64,000 bases of DNA from contig NZ_BCVE01000011.1 in assembly GCF_001591585.1 (NCBI RefSeq), positions 85,356 through 149,355 of the forward strand. Reading direction: 5' to 3'. Within the stretch, counting starts at the first letter, position 1, and the number at the start of each line of letters is the position of its first letter. Source of the stretch: Niallia circulans NBRC 13626 (GTDB lineage: Bacteria > Bacillota > Bacilli > Bacillales > Cytobacillaceae). The position numbers were made by a program, and so were the translations under genes. The notes below the pieces were generated by a model, which saw only the letters and a list, made by a program, of their open reading frames with translations, did not search any database and was not told the DNA's origin. Shown here in pieces: positions 43,461 to 54,481 of this stretch.

Positions 43461-44309
43461 TTACTTCACTTCTTCTGTTAAGAAATAGGGCGCCAGCACT
43501 TTAAGCGTTTTTTCTTTAGCTGTTTTCACTACTTCTTCTGCCTCAAGTTGATAATACTCTGGTCTAAACACTTCTATAGACGCGTGATCAGAAAACCCTT
43601 TTTCCTTTATAATTTTCAAAATGCTCTTTAAATCGATTACGCCATCTCCGGGAAAAACTCGATCTTCATCCAGCATGATTCCCGGAATATAGTCTTCTAC
43701 ATCGTTAATATGAAATAAAAAGACTTTAGAAAAATCAGTATTTCTTAAATCTTCTAAGGTAGAATTCATTGCATAATACTGATATGTATCGAAAACGATG
43801 CCGACATTTTCACGATCAACTGCAGCTACAATCTCATTCGCAAAGCTCAACGTATTAACGGTAGCATGTGGATGACCAATAAATTCGAGCGCTAGTTTTA
43901 CCCCATATGGTTTAGCTAAATCAGATAGTTCCGTTAAAACTTCGACACAGCTTTGCTTAATGACCGGCCGCAGAATCTTCTTTTCTGATACTAAGGGAAC
44001 GACTACCATTCGATCGACATTTAATATTTTCGCATATTCAAGCATTTCTTTATATTCTTCAAGCAGTGCTTTGTAGTCTTCATCAGTGCGGTTATTAAAG
44101 TAAACGAGTGCATTCAACGATAATGGCTTTAAGTGATGTGTTTGAAAGAACTCCACTAATTCCTCAATCGAATGTGTCTCTAAATACTCCTTTAACTTAT
44201 CAATCGAGCGGATTTCGATATAATCATATCCATATTTTTCAAGCAGTTGCAGATCTTGCTCTAATGTGGAATTTTCTAATGTTGTCCCTTGGTTCATTGC
44301 TAACTTCAT
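43461..44309 (-). CDS. iolI: 2-keto-myo-inositol isomerase IolI
   Basis: A TIM-barrel isomerase of 282 residues that interconverts 2-keto-myo-inositol and 1-keto-D-chiro-inositol, letting D-chiro-inositol enter the pathway. It reads colinear with B. subtilis IolI: YDYIEIRSIDKL, LALEFIGHPHATVNT, GIVFDTYQYYAM and ASIEVFRPEYYQL carry the conserved metal and substrate residues. The ATG at 44309 is eight bases after AGGAGG; an in-frame TTG two codons earlier falls within the spacer. It is 18 bp after iolH. Confidence 0.92.
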   Translation of the reverse strand: MKLAMNQGTTLENSTLEQDLQLLEKYGYDYIEIRSIDKLKEYLETHSIEELVEFFQTHHLKPLSLNALVYFNNRTDEDYKALLEEYKEMLEYAKILNVDRMVVVPLVSEKKILRPVIKQSCVEVLTELSDLAKPYGVKLALEFIGHPHATVNTLSFANEIVAAVDRENVGIVFDTYQYYAMNSTLEDLRNTDFSKVFLFHINDVEDYIPGIMLDEDRVFPGDGVIDLKSILKIIKEKGFSDHASIEVFRPEYYQLEAEEVVKTAKEKTLKVLAPYFLTEEVK

Positions 44310-44326
44310 CAGCAATTCCTCCTATT

Positions 44327-45193
44327 CTATTCAATATTTAATCCTTCCTTAATAGACTTTAAAGTTACTTCATTTGACCAGTCTGGTTTGTCCGGATAGG
44401 CAAATACAGAGTTGGTTACAATTCCATCAAATTTAAATTCTCTTAACTTACGGTAAAGCGTATCAAAATCAATTTCCCCTTCACCAGGGTTTAAATGTTG
44501 ATGGATAGTAACATTTGCATTTGGTGGATTTACGATATAACGAAGCCCGAATGCAGCTTTATGGTTCATCGTATCTGCGATTAATACATGTGCAAGTAAA
44601 TCTTTTGCTTCATCCAATTGTTGAGCGATATCCCCTTTTCCATCATCATAGAAGAAGGCATGGGCTACAGAGTAGACTAACTTAATCCAATCCTTATCTA
44701 ACGCACGAATCATCCGCACCGCTTCTGTATTAAGCTCGATAAAATCATTAGGGTGAGATTGTAAATTTAGTTTGATTCCTTCTTTTTCAAAAATAGGTAT
44801 TAACTCATCCATTGAACGAATAAAAGCTGCTTCGCTTTCTGTTGGACGACTCTTATCACCAGCAAACTCGCTGTTCATTAAATCCACCCCTAATTCAGAG
44901 GTAATCTCAATACAGCGTTTCCAGTTACGAACAGCTGATTGCCGTTCTAATTCATTTGGCGAAGACCATTGTTGTACAGGTAATACAGAAGAAATTTTCA
45001 CTCCTGCATCCGAACAGTATCGCTTCAAGTCTTTGATTAGTTGTTTATCTACCTTTGGATATTCATAAAACCAAATAAAGTCTTTACGAGGCGAAAGTTC
45101 TACATATTCGTACCCTAGTCTTGCGACATGATCAATTGTTTCTTTTAAGCCGGTATTATCTCTATAATGAGATGGATCATAAGCTAAACGCAT
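44327..45193 (-). CDS. iolH: IolH, sugar-phosphate-isomerase-like inositol protein
   Basis: A 288-residue TIM-barrel protein matching B. subtilis IolH in size and N-terminus ([24 protein letters not shown]). Its precise biochemical step is not settled in the literature I know; it is a conserved part of Bacillus iol operons. I take the second ATG (45193), seven bases from GAGG; the first ATG touches the ribosome site. A strong hairpin lies just upstream. Confidence 0.88.
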   Translation of the reverse strand: MRLAYDPSHYRDNTGLKETIDHVARLGYEYVELSPRKDFIWFYEYPKVDKQLIKDLKRYCSDAGVKISSVLPVQQWSSPNELERQSAVRNWKRCIEITSELGVDLMNSEFAGDKSRPTESEAAFIRSMDELIPIFEKEGIKLNLQSHPNDFIELNTEAVRMIRALDKDWIKLVYSVAHAFFYDDGKGDIAQQLDEAKDLLAHVLIADTMNHKAAFGLRYIVNPPNANVTIHQHLNPGEGEIDFDTLYRKLREFKFDGIVTNSVFAYPDKPDWSNEVTLKSIKEGLNIE

Positions 45194-45226
45194 GTTCATT
45201 CCTCTTTTCTTTATATACTTTTTAGA

Positions 45227-45267
45227 TAGTAGACCGCTATTTTCCCAAAATAGATAGCGATCTACTA
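45227..45267 (-). promoter_or_regulatory. Stem-loop between iolG and iolH
   Basis: TAGTAGA-c-CGCTAT (45227-45240) pairs with ATAGCG-a-TCTACTA (45254-45267), a 13-bp stem with one mismatch. No T-run follows on the minus strand, so a stability or processing hairpin is more likely than a terminator. Confidence 0.55.
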
Positions 45268-45287
45268 AAATAATAAGTTTCTAGCTA

Positions 45288-46346
<1,059 letters not shown>

Positions 46347-46375
46347 TTAAGGTATAAGTGATCAGTGATAAAATA

Positions 46376-47797
46376 CTATTTGGCGATTTTCATCATTTCC
46401 TTATCCTGATTTCGGAAATATTCTTCTAGCTCTTCTAAAGATCGACCTCTTGTCTCTGGCAGATATTTCTTAACAAATGCTATGGCAAACACTCCTAATA
46501 CAACAAAAACAAAGAATGTAGTAGATAATCCGATATTAGCCATAAGAATAGGGAAAGAAAATCCGATTAGGAAATTAGTAATCCATAAACAAAATACGGT
46601 TACTCCCATTCCAAGTCCGCGGACCCTTTGCGGAAAAATTTCAGACAGCATGAGCCATGTTACTGGAGAAATAGCCCCTTGCTGGAATGCTAGAAATGTT
46701 ACGGTTAAAGACAGCACTACATACGGCAAGGATGGCTGGCCTTCTAGGACTAAAGAAAAGATGCCGATTAACAGCAAGGAAAGTGTTGTACCAATTTGCC
46801 CTGTTAATAACATCGGTCGTCTCCCCACTTTACCCAAAAGCCATATTCCCACAAACGTGGCAAGAACAGAAATGACTCCATTTGCGATATTCCCTATTAA
46901 TGCTGCTTCCGTTCCAAAACCAGCGTCTCTCAAAATTTCCGTTCCATAATACATAATCGAGTTAACACCTGTAATTTGTTGAACAATCGCGATTCCTAAC
47001 CCAATAAAAACAATTCTTCTTATCCAAGGAGTCGTAAGGTCTTTATATGTAGCCTTCTCCGTATTCTCTTCTTTCGAGATAGCGTTTTCAATTTCCTGCA
47101 GTTCTAATCTTGCTTGCTTTTTATCTCTTACCTTCTCTAATATTTGTAACGCTTCCTCTTTACGCCCTTTTGAAGCTAACCAGCGTGGACTTTCAGGTAC
47201 TCTCAGCATTCCAAAGAATAAGAACACTGCCGGAATTGCAGCAATTACCAGCATATATCTCCACACATGTGTGGCATCACCAAACATATTTCCTATAATG
47301 GCGTTAATAGTAAATGCAAGTAATTGACCTGTTACAATCATCAATTCGTTTTGCGTGACCATTCGCCCTCTTCGTTCAGCAGGAGACATTTCCGCTAGGA
47401 AAGTTGGTACTGTAACAGAAGCTCCTCCCACTGCCAAACCTAGTAAGAAGCGAAATATAACCATGAGCAAAACATTTGGGGCTAATGTACAGCCAAGCGT
47501 TGCGACAAAAAATATTAATGCTAAGTTTAAAATGCTCTTTCTACGTCCATATAAATCTGCCAATCTACCAACAAATACTGCTCCAAAAGCAGCTCCGAAT
47601 AATAAGGAACTCGTAACGAGCCCTTCTGTTACAGGTGTTAAATGAAGCTGCGTTTCATCAGACATAAATGGCAGCGCACCATTTATTACCCCTGTATCAT
47701 ATCCAAAAAGCAATCCACCAAATGTCGAGATTAGCGTAATCAACATTAAGGATTTCCTGTGAGAGCTGCCACCTCTACTCCCTTGTTCTGTCCCCAT
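46376..47797 (-). CDS. iolT: Inositol transporter IolT-like (MFS sugar porter)
   Basis: A 473-residue sugar porter with about twelve TM segments and the usual motifs [16 protein letters not shown] (TM1), [12 protein letters not shown] (loop 2-3), PESPRWLA (after TM6), [13 protein letters not shown] (TM7) and [10 protein letters not shown] (C-terminus). Size and N-terminal half match B. subtilis IolT, the main inositol importer. It occupies the place that iolF has in the B. subtilis operon, between iolE and iolG. Import of myo-inositol with H+ is the likely role. Confidence 0.88.
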   Translation of the reverse strand: MGTEQGSRGGSSHRKSLMLITLISTFGGLLFGYDTGVINGALPFMSDETQLHLTPVTEGLVTSSLLFGAAFGAVFVGRLADLYGRRKSILNLALIFFVATLGCTLAPNVLLMVIFRFLLGLAVGGASVTVPTFLAEMSPAERRGRMVTQNELMIVTGQLLAFTINAIIGNMFGDATHVWRYMLVIAAIPAVFLFFGMLRVPESPRWLASKGRKEEALQILEKVRDKKQARLELQEIENAISKEENTEKATYKDLTTPWIRRIVFIGLGIAIVQQITGVNSIMYYGTEILRDAGFGTEAALIGNIANGVISVLATFVGIWLLGKVGRRPMLLTGQIGTTLSLLLIGIFSLVLEGQPSLPYVVLSLTVTFLAFQQGAISPVTWLMLSEIFPQRVRGLGMGVTVFCLWITNFLIGFSFPILMANIGLSTTFFVFVVLGVFAIAFVKKYLPETRGRSLEELEEYFRNQDKEMMKIAK

Positions 47798-47811
47798 TCT
47801 CTTAATCCCCT

Positions 47812-48708
47812 TTATATATGATTTTTTTCAAATAATGTTTCATCAATATATTTTCTAGCAATAAGAGCGTATTCTAAAGGGTGTGCAATGGCTGGATCTT
47901 GCTCTGCCTCAATGACTATCCAGCCATTATAATTTGTCTTGAGCAAATAGTTATATACTTCCTTAAAATCAATACATCCATCCCCCGGGACTGTAAACAT
48001 CCCTTTTAGAAAGGCTTGTAAAAAGGATAGATTATTTCTCTTGCATTCTTCTAAGGAAATTAGCCGTACATCTTTAAAATGTACATGTTTAATTCGATTT
48101 CGATGTTTCCTTAATAGAGTCATATAATCATTATCAGATACAAAAATATGTCCTGTATCATACAATAGATGAACATATGATGGATCTGTCATCGCCATTA
48201 ACCGATCAATTTCTGCTAATGTTTGTACTCCTGTGCCCATATGATGGTGATAAACGAGATGAAGATCATAATCACTTGCAATTCTGCCAAGTTCATTTAA
48301 TCCTTGTGTGAATACCTCCCACTCTGCGTCCGTAAAAAAGGGCTTCTCTCCAAATACATTTTTTTCTGTTCCTTGAATACTGTTAGTCTGTTCCGAAACA
48401 ACTGCGACAGAGGCATTCACCTCCTTTAAATAAGCACAATGCTCATGAAACTGTTTGGATACTGTTTGTATTCCATCACGTATCAGAAAGCTACTAAACC
48501 ATTTACCAGCAATTCTTAAATTTCGTAGAGCCAGCTCTTTTTTCAATATCTTTGTATCAGGAAAAAATCCTCCAGCCTCTGTTCCCTGAAAACCTGCAAC
48601 AACAATATCGCTTAACAAATGTGATAGAGTATTCTCAGCCCCAATTTCGGGTAAATCGTCATTACGCCAGCCGATTGGAGCAATCCCCCATAAAATCTCT
48701 TCTCTCAT
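47812..48708 (-). CDS. iolE: 2-keto-myo-inositol dehydratase IolE
   Basis: Metal-dependent dehydratase of 298 residues turning 2-keto-myo-inositol into 3D-trihydroxycyclohexane-1,2-dione. It reads colinear with B. subtilis Iol[54 protein letters not shown] and [10 protein letters not shown] hold the metal ligands. It lies between iolD and iolT with short spacers (15 and 14 bp). Confidence 0.94.
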   Translation of the reverse strand: MREEILWGIAPIGWRNDDLPEIGAENTLSHLLSDIVVAGFQGTEAGGFFPDTKILKKELALRNLRIAGKWFSSFLIRDGIQTVSKQFHEHCAYLKEVNASVAVVSEQTNSIQGTEKNVFGEKPFFTDAEWEVFTQGLNELGRIASDYDLHLVYHHHMGTGVQTLAEIDRLMAMTDPSYVHLLYDTGHIFVSDNDYMTLLRKHRNRIKHVHFKDVRLISLEECKRNNLSFLQAFLKGMFTVPGDGCIDFKEVYNYLLKTNYNGWIVIEAEQDPAIAHPLEYALIARKYIDETLFEKNHI

Positions 48709-48723
48709 TTTCCTTTTCCCCTT

Positions 48724-50634
48724 TTAATATTGTTTAGCTTGCTGCAATTTCTTTTGTCTTTGCTCATTTGCCTTTCTTACTGTTTCTCTTTCAGAAACTT
48801 CTGCCACCCCAACATTCCACCAGCTTTCATATCCATCTGTCATTGTTTTTGGCAGCACTTTCATTTCAATCAAGGTCGAAACATTTTGTTGCTTGGAATC
48901 TTCTAAAGCCGCCTTTAATTCCTCTACGGTATTAGCTTTATAAGCTTTAGCTCCATATCCTTCTGCAACCTTGGCATAATCAATGTTCATGATATTTTGA
49001 CTATGATCTCTCAGCTCACAGAAGAAGCTGCCATTTCCGTTGTCCATCTGAAGGTTATTAATACAGCCATAACCAGCATTATCAAACAGTAAAATATTTA
49101 TTTTTTTCCCATACTGTAAGCTTGTGACTAACTCCGTATGAAGCATTAAGAAGCTGCCATCACCGACAATGGAGTAAACCTCCTTATTCGGTTCTGCCAA
49201 TTTAATTCCTAAGGCACCGGCAATTTCATATCCCATGCATGAATAACCATACTCAAGATGATAGGTATTTGGAACAGAGGAATGCCATAATCTTTGCAAA
49301 TCTCCTGGTAAAGAACCGGCAGAACAAATAATGGTACTATCTGGAGAAATCGTCTCATTAATAGCAAGCAAAGCCGTTGTTTGCGCTAATTCGGTTTGCA
49401 AAGCATCTGCGTATTCATTTAATATTTCTTGGGAAAAATGCCCCTTAATTTCTGGATCAAAATTTTTCCGAGTAAATGTTACTTGTGCCAGGCGATCTCT
49501 TTCTTGAAGCCATTCTTCTTTTAAAATACGGATATCATTGCCATAAGATGTTTGATATCCCTCTAATAGCGGCACTAGCTCTTCTAAGGCTGTTTTCGCA
49601 TCTGCCACAACTTGAAAAGCATCAAATTTATATGCTTGCATACGACTAATATTTATATTCAAAAATTTCGTCTTAGCAAAATTAAACGCTGTTTTCGACG
49701 ATGTAGCGAAATCCGTGTATCTAGTACCAATCCCAATAATAAGGTCTGCGTCATAAGCTGCTTTATTTGCTGCCAGCGTTCCCGTAATCCCCATTCCACC
49801 CAAATTATTAGCAAAGTCGCTTTCTACGGTTGATTTACCAGCCTGTGTTTCTACTAATGGGATTTGATGGGTTTCTGATAATTTAATAAGAACTCCTCTT
49901 GCTTCTGAGTATTTCGCTCCTCCCCCGACAAGAATTAATGGTCTTTTACTCTCTTTAATAAGATCAGCAGCACTCTTTAGCTCTCTCTCAGATGCTTTCT
50001 TTCTATCTAAATAGTGAACTCTTTTTTCAAAAAATTTCACATCATAGTCGTAAGCTTCTCCTTCCACATCTTGTGAAATGCATATCGTTGCTGGACCAGC
50101 TGTTTCTGGATTGGTCATTACTTCGAAAGCACGTATTAGACTAGACATTAATTGCTCTGGTCTTGTCACACGGTCCCAAAAACGTGACACAGACATAAAC
50201 GCATCATTTGTGGTTACTGCAAGACTGTGATTATGTTCCAATTGCTGCAGCACCGGATCTGGCTGTCTCGTTGCAAAGGTATCAGCTGGAAGAAGCAATA
50301 CAGGAATATTATTAGCAAATGCTGTGGCCGCAGCTGTCACCACATTTGCAGATCCTGGTCCTGATGAAGTAGTTACCGCATAAATTTTCTGGCGAAGCAT
50401 CTGCTTACTATATGCAATAGCTGCATGTGCCATCCCTTGTTCGTTTTTCCCTTGATAGATTTTCAAATGACCTGGATTTTGTTCCAACGCTTCTCCAATT
50501 CCCAGAACATTTCCATGTCCAAAAATATTAAAGACTCCTTCCACAAAAGGAAATTCCTTTCCATCTACATGAAGGTACTGTTGGTTTAAAAATTTCACTA
50601 ATGCTTGCCCTGCTGTTAAGCGAATTGTTTCCAT
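48724..50634 (-). CDS. iolD: THcHDO hydrolase IolD (thiamine-diphosphate enzyme)
   Basis: A 636-residue ThDP-dependent ring-opening hydrolase that converts 3D-trihydroxycyclohexane-1,2-dione to 5-deoxy-glucuronate. The three-domain ThDP fold is visible: pyrimidine-binding N-terminal domain with VEGVFNIFGHGN (catalytic-type Glu) and TTSSGPGSANVVT, a central domain with GGGAKYSEARG, and a C-terminal pyrophosphate domain with VGDGSFLMLHTEL followed by LFDNAGYGCINN. It is 16 bp downstream of iolC. Confidence 0.95.
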   Translation of the reverse strand: METIRLTAGQALVKFLNQQYLHVDGKEFPFVEGVFNIFGHGNVLGIGEALEQNPGHLKIYQGKNEQGMAHAAIAYSKQMLRQKIYAVTTSSGPGSANVVTAAATAFANNIPVLLLPADTFATRQPDPVLQQLEHNHSLAVTTNDAFMSVSRFWDRVTRPEQLMSSLIRAFEVMTNPETAGPATICISQDVEGEAYDYDVKFFEKRVHYLDRKKASERELKSAADLIKESKRPLILVGGGAKYSEARGVLIKLSETHQIPLVETQAGKSTVESDFANNLGGMGITGTLAANKAAYDADLIIGIGTRYTDFATSSKTAFNFAKTKFLNINISRMQAYKFDAFQVVADAKTALEELVPLLEGYQTSYGNDIRILKEEWLQERDRLAQVTFTRKNFDPEIKGHFSQEILNEYADALQTELAQTTALLAINETISPDSTIICSAGSLPGDLQRLWHSSVPNTYHLEYGYSCMGYEIAGALGIKLAEPNKEVYSIVGDGSFLMLHTELVTSLQYGKKINILLFDNAGYGCINNLQMDNGNGSFFCELRDHSQNIMNIDYAKVAEGYGAKAYKANTVEELKAALEDSKQQNVSTLIEMKVLPKTMTDGYESWWNVGVAEVSERETVRKANEQRQKKLQQAKQY

Positions 50635-50650
50635 TGTTATCCTCCCCTCT

Positions 50651-51640
50651 TTAAACTTCCACTTTTTCGTTCTTCTTAATTAAGGCTTCAATCTCCTCTA
50701 CTGTTGGCATTGCTTCAGAAGAACTATGTTTGCTTACTACGATTGAAGCAGAGGCACTTCCATATTTAAGGGCTGTTTCGATATCTTTTCCAGAAATCAA
50801 TGCATAAAGGAAAGCTGATGCATAAGAATCTCCTGCACCAAATGTTTTAAGCACCTTTGTTTTATAGGCTTGAGCTCGATAAAGCTCCCCTGACTTCGTA
50901 TAAGCATAAGAGCCCTTTACACCATGTTTTATAACGACTAAATCTGCTTGGTGACTAAATAAATATCGAATTGTTTCTTCATTTTTGCCGTCTTTCGTAT
51001 TCTCCATTACATCAAATTCATCTCTTGTTCCGATTACAATATCTGCCTGTTCAGCAATTAAAGAATAGTAAACAGCTGTTTCTTCAAGAGATTGCCATGT
51101 ATAAGGACGATAATCCAATTCAAATACAACTTTGACATTATCTTTTCTTGCTGCATTTACCGCTTTAATGACGGCTTCTCTGGAGGGACTTTTCGCTAAA
51201 GCTGTTCCGGAGACAAGCAAGACCTTAGCCTTTTTAATATATTCATCATTGACTTCAGAAGGCGTTAAATATAAATCAGCGACATCCTCTCTATACATTA
51301 AAATACTGCATTCTTCAGGACTTAAAATTTCCGTAAAGGCAAGACCTGTTTTATGTCCCTCTTTATCAAACACCATATTAGAACCATCAATTCCAACACC
51401 TTGCATATATCTTTTTATAAATCTGCCATGCTGATCATCAGATAGCTTTCCGATAAATCCAGCTTTCAGCCCTAATTTACTAGCACCGATAGCGATATTA
51501 GCTGGAGACCCTCCTACATATTTAGAAAAAGTCATCGTATCTTCCATCGGACGATTATACTCTACTGCATTTAGATCAATACATGCTCTGCCAATTGCGA
51601 TGATATCGAATTCTTTCTTATCGTTAAATGTGTAACCCAT
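50651..51640 (-). CDS. iolC: 5-dehydro-2-deoxygluconokinase IolC
   Basis: A PfkB-family kinase of 329 residues that phosphorylates 2-deoxy-5-keto-gluconate. N-terminal GRACIDLNAVEY and KYVGGSPANIAIGASKLG bind sugar; the C-terminal KTFGAGDSYASAFLYAL holds the anion hole and catalytic Asp. I take ATG at 51640 (AAAGGGGTGCC upstream); the frame runs 13 codons further into iolB without a ribosome site. The start choice leaves a 20-bp gap to iolB. Confidence 0.94.
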   Translation of the reverse strand: MGYTFNDKKEFDIIAIGRACIDLNAVEYNRPMEDTMTFSKYVGGSPANIAIGASKLGLKAGFIGKLSDDQHGRFIKRYMQGVGIDGSNMVFDKEGHKTGLAFTEILSPEECSILMYREDVADLYLTPSEVNDEYIKKAKVLLVSGTALAKSPSREAVIKAVNAARKDNVKVVFELDYRPYTWQSLEETAVYYSLIAEQADIVIGTRDEFDVMENTKDGKNEETIRYLFSHQADLVVIKHGVKGSYAYTKSGELYRAQAYKTKVLKTFGAGDSYASAFLYALISGKDIETALKYGSASASIVVSKHSSSEAMPTVEEIEALIKKNEKVEV

Positions 51641-51660
51641 TTCAGGCACCCCTTTTCTAT

Positions 51661-52476
51661 TTAGCGATGAATGATCCATTCATGATCTTTATCATTATTA
51701 AACTTCCAAATTCTCTTTGGTCCCGCCATCACATTTAGATAATATGATGCATAGCCGTCTGGCACTCCCACGGGATGATAGCCTTTCGGAACGATGACAA
51801 CATCTCCATTCTCTACGGCCATTGTCTCATCTAAAGAGCGATCATCTGTATACACGCGTTGAAAAACAAATCCCTGTCTTGGATCGATTTCATGATAATA
51901 GGTTTCTTCTAAAAAAGATTCCTCTGGTAAGTTATCCACATCATGCTTATGGGGAGGGTAACTTGACCAATTGGCTGTTTCTGTAAATACCTCGACAACT
52001 AATAAACTATTCGCTGTGGGATCAGAGTCTGGCAAGATATTATGTACAAGGCGCTTATTGTTAAATTTACCACGCTCCTCTACACCTATTTCTTCTGCTT
52101 TCAGTAATCTAGTTGGTAGTGGTTTAGATGAGGGGGAATAGCAAAGCGCAATTACCGCCTTTTTCTCTGCTGTAATTTCATAGGTTTTGTCATTTGATAC
52201 GTACACACTGTCTGTGGGAATTCGTTCAAAGACATTTTCTCTTGTACCAATATTTTCAAAAATAGACGTACCATCCGTGACTGTTACTTTCCCAGTAACA
52301 ACGACGATACAGCATTCTTTGTCTTGAAGCGTCTCCGTATATTTTGCACCAGGCGTAAAATCTAGCAATCTAAATTCGACATATTCTAAAGGGGCATTTT
52401 CCTTTAGAACCTCATGAATAGTTTTCACGCCATTTCTTTCTTCTTTTTGCTGATATTTACGAAGTAACTTACTCAC
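51661..52476 (-). CDS. iolB: 5-deoxy-glucuronate isomerase IolB
   Basis: A bicupin isomerase of 271 residues converting 5-deoxy-glucuronate to 2-deoxy-5-keto-gluconate. Metal-site histidines lie in SSYPPHKHDVDN and YYHEIDPRQGFVFQ, and the C-terminus has VVIVPKGYHPVGVPDGYASYY in outline, typical of KduI/IolB. It follows iolA after a 69-bp spacer with a strong hairpin, and its ribosome site is AGGAGG. Confidence 0.94.
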   Translation of the reverse strand: MSKLLRKYQQKEERNGVKTIHEVLKENAPLEYVEFRLLDFTPGAKYTETLQDKECCIVVVTGKVTVTDGTSIFENIGTRENVFERIPTDSVYVSNDKTYEITAEKKAVIALCYSPSSKPLPTRLLKAEEIGVEERGKFNNKRLVHNILPDSDPTANSLLVVEVFTETANWSSYPPHKHDVDNLPEESFLEETYYHEIDPRQGFVFQRVYTDDRSLDETMAVENGDVVIVPKGYHPVGVPDGYASYYLNVMAGPKRIWKFNNDKDHEWIIHR

Positions 52477-52503
52477 TTCTATTAACCTCCTATTATTTTA
52501 TTT

Positions 52504-52535
52504 TCTGTACAGGGCACTCGTATCCCCTGTACAGA
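52504..52535 (-). promoter_or_regulatory. Stem-loop between iolA and iolB
   Basis: TCTGTACAGGG (52504-52514) and CCCTGTACAGA (52525-52535) form a perfect 11-bp stem with a 10-base loop. On the minus strand it is followed by A-rich sequence, not T, so it is not a standard terminator. Confidence 0.6.
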
Positions 52536-52545
52536 TTTCTTACAA

Positions 52546-54006
52546 TTATTCAAAAGAAGGTTTTGCATATCTTGCTGTTACTACTTTTTTACGCGTATAA
52601 AAATCTACTGAGTCTTTCCCATTTGCATGTAATGTTCCATAGAATGAAGACTTCCAGCCTGAGAATGGGAAAAATGCCATTGGAGCTGGTACTCCAAGGT
52701 TAATGCCAAGCATACCCGCATCGATATTTTCTCTAAAATAACGAATCGCCGATGCATTAGATGTAAACAAGCATGCACCATTGGCAAATTCAGATTGATT
52801 TGCAATTTCAATCGCTTCCTGCAAATTTTTCACACGGATAACGGATAGAACAGGCGCAAAGATTTCATCCTTCCAAATGGTCATTTCGGTTGTTACCTGA
52901 TCAAAAATAGTTGGTCCAACAAAAAATCCATCCTCTGGCGCCGTCTCTCTTCCGTCACATACAAGATTAGCTCCTTCTTCAATTCCTTTTTCAATATAGC
53001 TAAGTGTGCGCTGTTTATTCTCTTCTCTAATAACAGGACCTAAGAACACGCCATCTTCTAAACCGTTTCCGATTTTAATATTTTTTGTTCTCTCTTTTAA
53101 AGCTTCCATAAACTGATCCGCAATTCCTTCTTCCACCGTTACTACGGCACATGCCATACAACGTTCCCCAGCTGAACCGAATGCAGCTGATACAACATTT
53201 GTAATCGTTTCTTCTAAATTCGCATCATTTAATACAATGGTATGATTTTTCGCTCCTGTCAGCGCCTGTACTCGTTTTAAATTTTCGCTTCCTTTTTTGT
53301 ATACATACTCCCCAACAGGCTTAGAGCCTACAAACGAAATCGCTTTAATTTCTGGATGCTCTAAAATTCCGTTTACCACATCATGGGCACCATACACAAC
53401 ATTAAATACACCCTTTGGCAGCCCTGCTTCTGTAAACAATTCTACTAATCTTTTCGTTAGTAATGGTGTCCGTTCAGAAGGTTTTAAAATAAATGTGTTT
53501 CCTACAGCAATCGCCATTGGAAACATCCAGCAAGGTACCATCATTGGGAAATTAAATGGTGCAATCCCGCCAACTACTCCAATTGGATAACGATAATTAG
53601 TAGCCTCAACATCTGTTGCAATCGATGAAAGAGAATCTCCCATCATTAATGAAGGTGCACCTGCCGCAAATTCTACATTTTCAATCCCACGTTGAACTTC
53701 ACCAAGTGCTTCTGTTAAGTTTTTACCATTCTCGATTGTAATTAACTGAGCTAATTCTTCTTTATGTTGAGCTAATAGTTGTTGATAGTTGAATAGAATT
53801 CTAGCCCGACGAGGAACAGCGATATTCTTCCACTTTTCAAACGCAACTTTCGCTGCTTCTGCTGCATAATTAATATCTTCCTTTGTAGAAATTGGCACTT
53901 GTGCGATTATTTCTTTAGTAGCTGGATTATATACATCTTCATATGTAGTCGTTTTACTTTCTACCCATTCTCCATTTATATAATTTTTTAGTTTTTCAAC
54001 AGCCAT
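52546..54006 (-). CDS. iolA: (Methyl)malonate-semialdehyde dehydrogenase, CoA-acylating, IolA/MmsA
   Basis: An aldehyde dehydrogenase of 486 residues that oxidises malonate semialdehyde with NAD and CoA to acetyl-CoA and CO2, the last step of inositol breakdown. Catalytic C283 is in AGERCMA, with the NAD motif [10 protein letters not shown] and substrate region [12 protein letters not shown] choose ATG at 54006, after GGAGGGAAAGG; the ten codons upstream overlap that site. It is the first gene of the iol operon, divergent from iolR. Confidence 0.94.
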   Translation of the reverse strand: MAVEKLKNYINGEWVESKTTTYEDVYNPATKEIIAQVPISTKEDINYAAEAAKVAFEKWKNIAVPRRARILFNYQQLLAQHKEELAQLITIENGKNLTEALGEVQRGIENVEFAAGAPSLMMGDSLSSIATDVEATNYRYPIGVVGGIAPFNFPMMVPCWMFPMAIAVGNTFILKPSERTPLLTKRLVELFTEAGLPKGVFNVVYGAHDVVNGILEHPEIKAISFVGSKPVGEYVYKKGSENLKRVQALTGAKNHTIVLNDANLEETITNVVSAAFGSAGERCMACAVVTVEEGIADQFMEALKERTKNIKIGNGLEDGVFLGPVIREENKQRTLSYIEKGIEEGANLVCDGRETAPEDGFFVGPTIFDQVTTEMTIWKDEIFAPVLSVIRVKNLQEAIEIANQSEFANGACLFTSNASAIRYFRENIDAGMLGINLGVPAPMAFFPFSGWKSSFYGTLHANGKDSVDFYTRKKVVTARYAKPSFE

Positions 54007-54161
54007 TTCCCTTTCCCTCCTACGATCTACTTTCACATTTCCTGTTTCTTATCCCAAAACATAACCAAAATATCTTACCTTTTCCCAGCCAAAACACTCA
54101 ATTATTTGTTTATTCATTTCCCTTGTACTTACCGAGTGTATTTCCAATGATGTTATTATCA

Positions 54162-54193
54162 TCTTTTGGTTAAGTTTTGATAACTTATGATTA
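54162..54193 (-). promoter_or_regulatory. Tandem IolR operator repeats
   Basis: Read on the minus strand, three 11-bp units follow each other: one near 54183-54193 (TAATCATAAGT), one near 54173-54183 (TATCAAAACTT) and TAACCAAAAGA at 54162-54172. The last fits the B. subtilis IolR consensus WRAYCAADARD at every position; the others are partial. The period is about one helical turn. Confidence 0.55.
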
Positions 54194-54204
54194 CATCATA
54201 ATAT

Positions 54205-54218
54205 GTATAACGCTTACA
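54205..54218 (-). promoter_or_regulatory. cre-like box in the iol promoter region
   Basis: On the minus strand TGTAAGCGTTATAC matches the CcpA consensus at 12 of 14 positions. Catabolite repression of iol operons through cre is known in B. subtilis. Confidence 0.5.
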
Positions 54219-54347
54219 GTCAATCATTTCAAACGATATTTTTTATTTTTTTGGAAAACTTAAACAGTGAATATAGGAATATACTTAAAATCCCCCCAAT
54301 AAAATAATCATTATATTTAATTTAATGATGAACTTTTGATTATTTTT

Positions 54348-54356
54348 TGGTATAAT
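54348..54356 (+). promoter_or_regulatory. Extended -10 promoter element of iolR
   Basis: TGGTATAAT is a perfect extended -10 (TGnTATAAT). The -35 region is poor, which is common with extended -10 promoters. It leaves a leader of roughly 120 bases before the iolR start. Confidence 0.5.
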
Positions 54357-54481
54357 CGATATGTATCCAGTAATCTTTCAAAAATAGAACAGATATTGTT
54401 TATAATCTCCTAAAATAGATAACATAAGAAATAGTATCGAGTACATGGACTAAAAAATTACCTAAACAGAGGATGAATCAT

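Larger units (their letters stand above)
54007..54481. other. iolA-iolR divergent regulatory region
   Basis: 475 bp without a gene. It holds IolR-type tandem repeats (54162-54193), a cre-like box (54205-54218) and an extended -10 for iolR (54348-54356). I could not place a confident -35/-10 for iolA. A repeated TTGGTT/TGTTTTGG pattern just upstream of iolA (about 54055-54100) might be further IolR binding sequence. Confidence 0.55.

Noticed and set aside
46482..46949. Plus-strand ORF of 155 codons antisense to iolT
   Set aside because: Shadow of the transporter gene, whose sugar-porter motifs are in frame on the minus strand.
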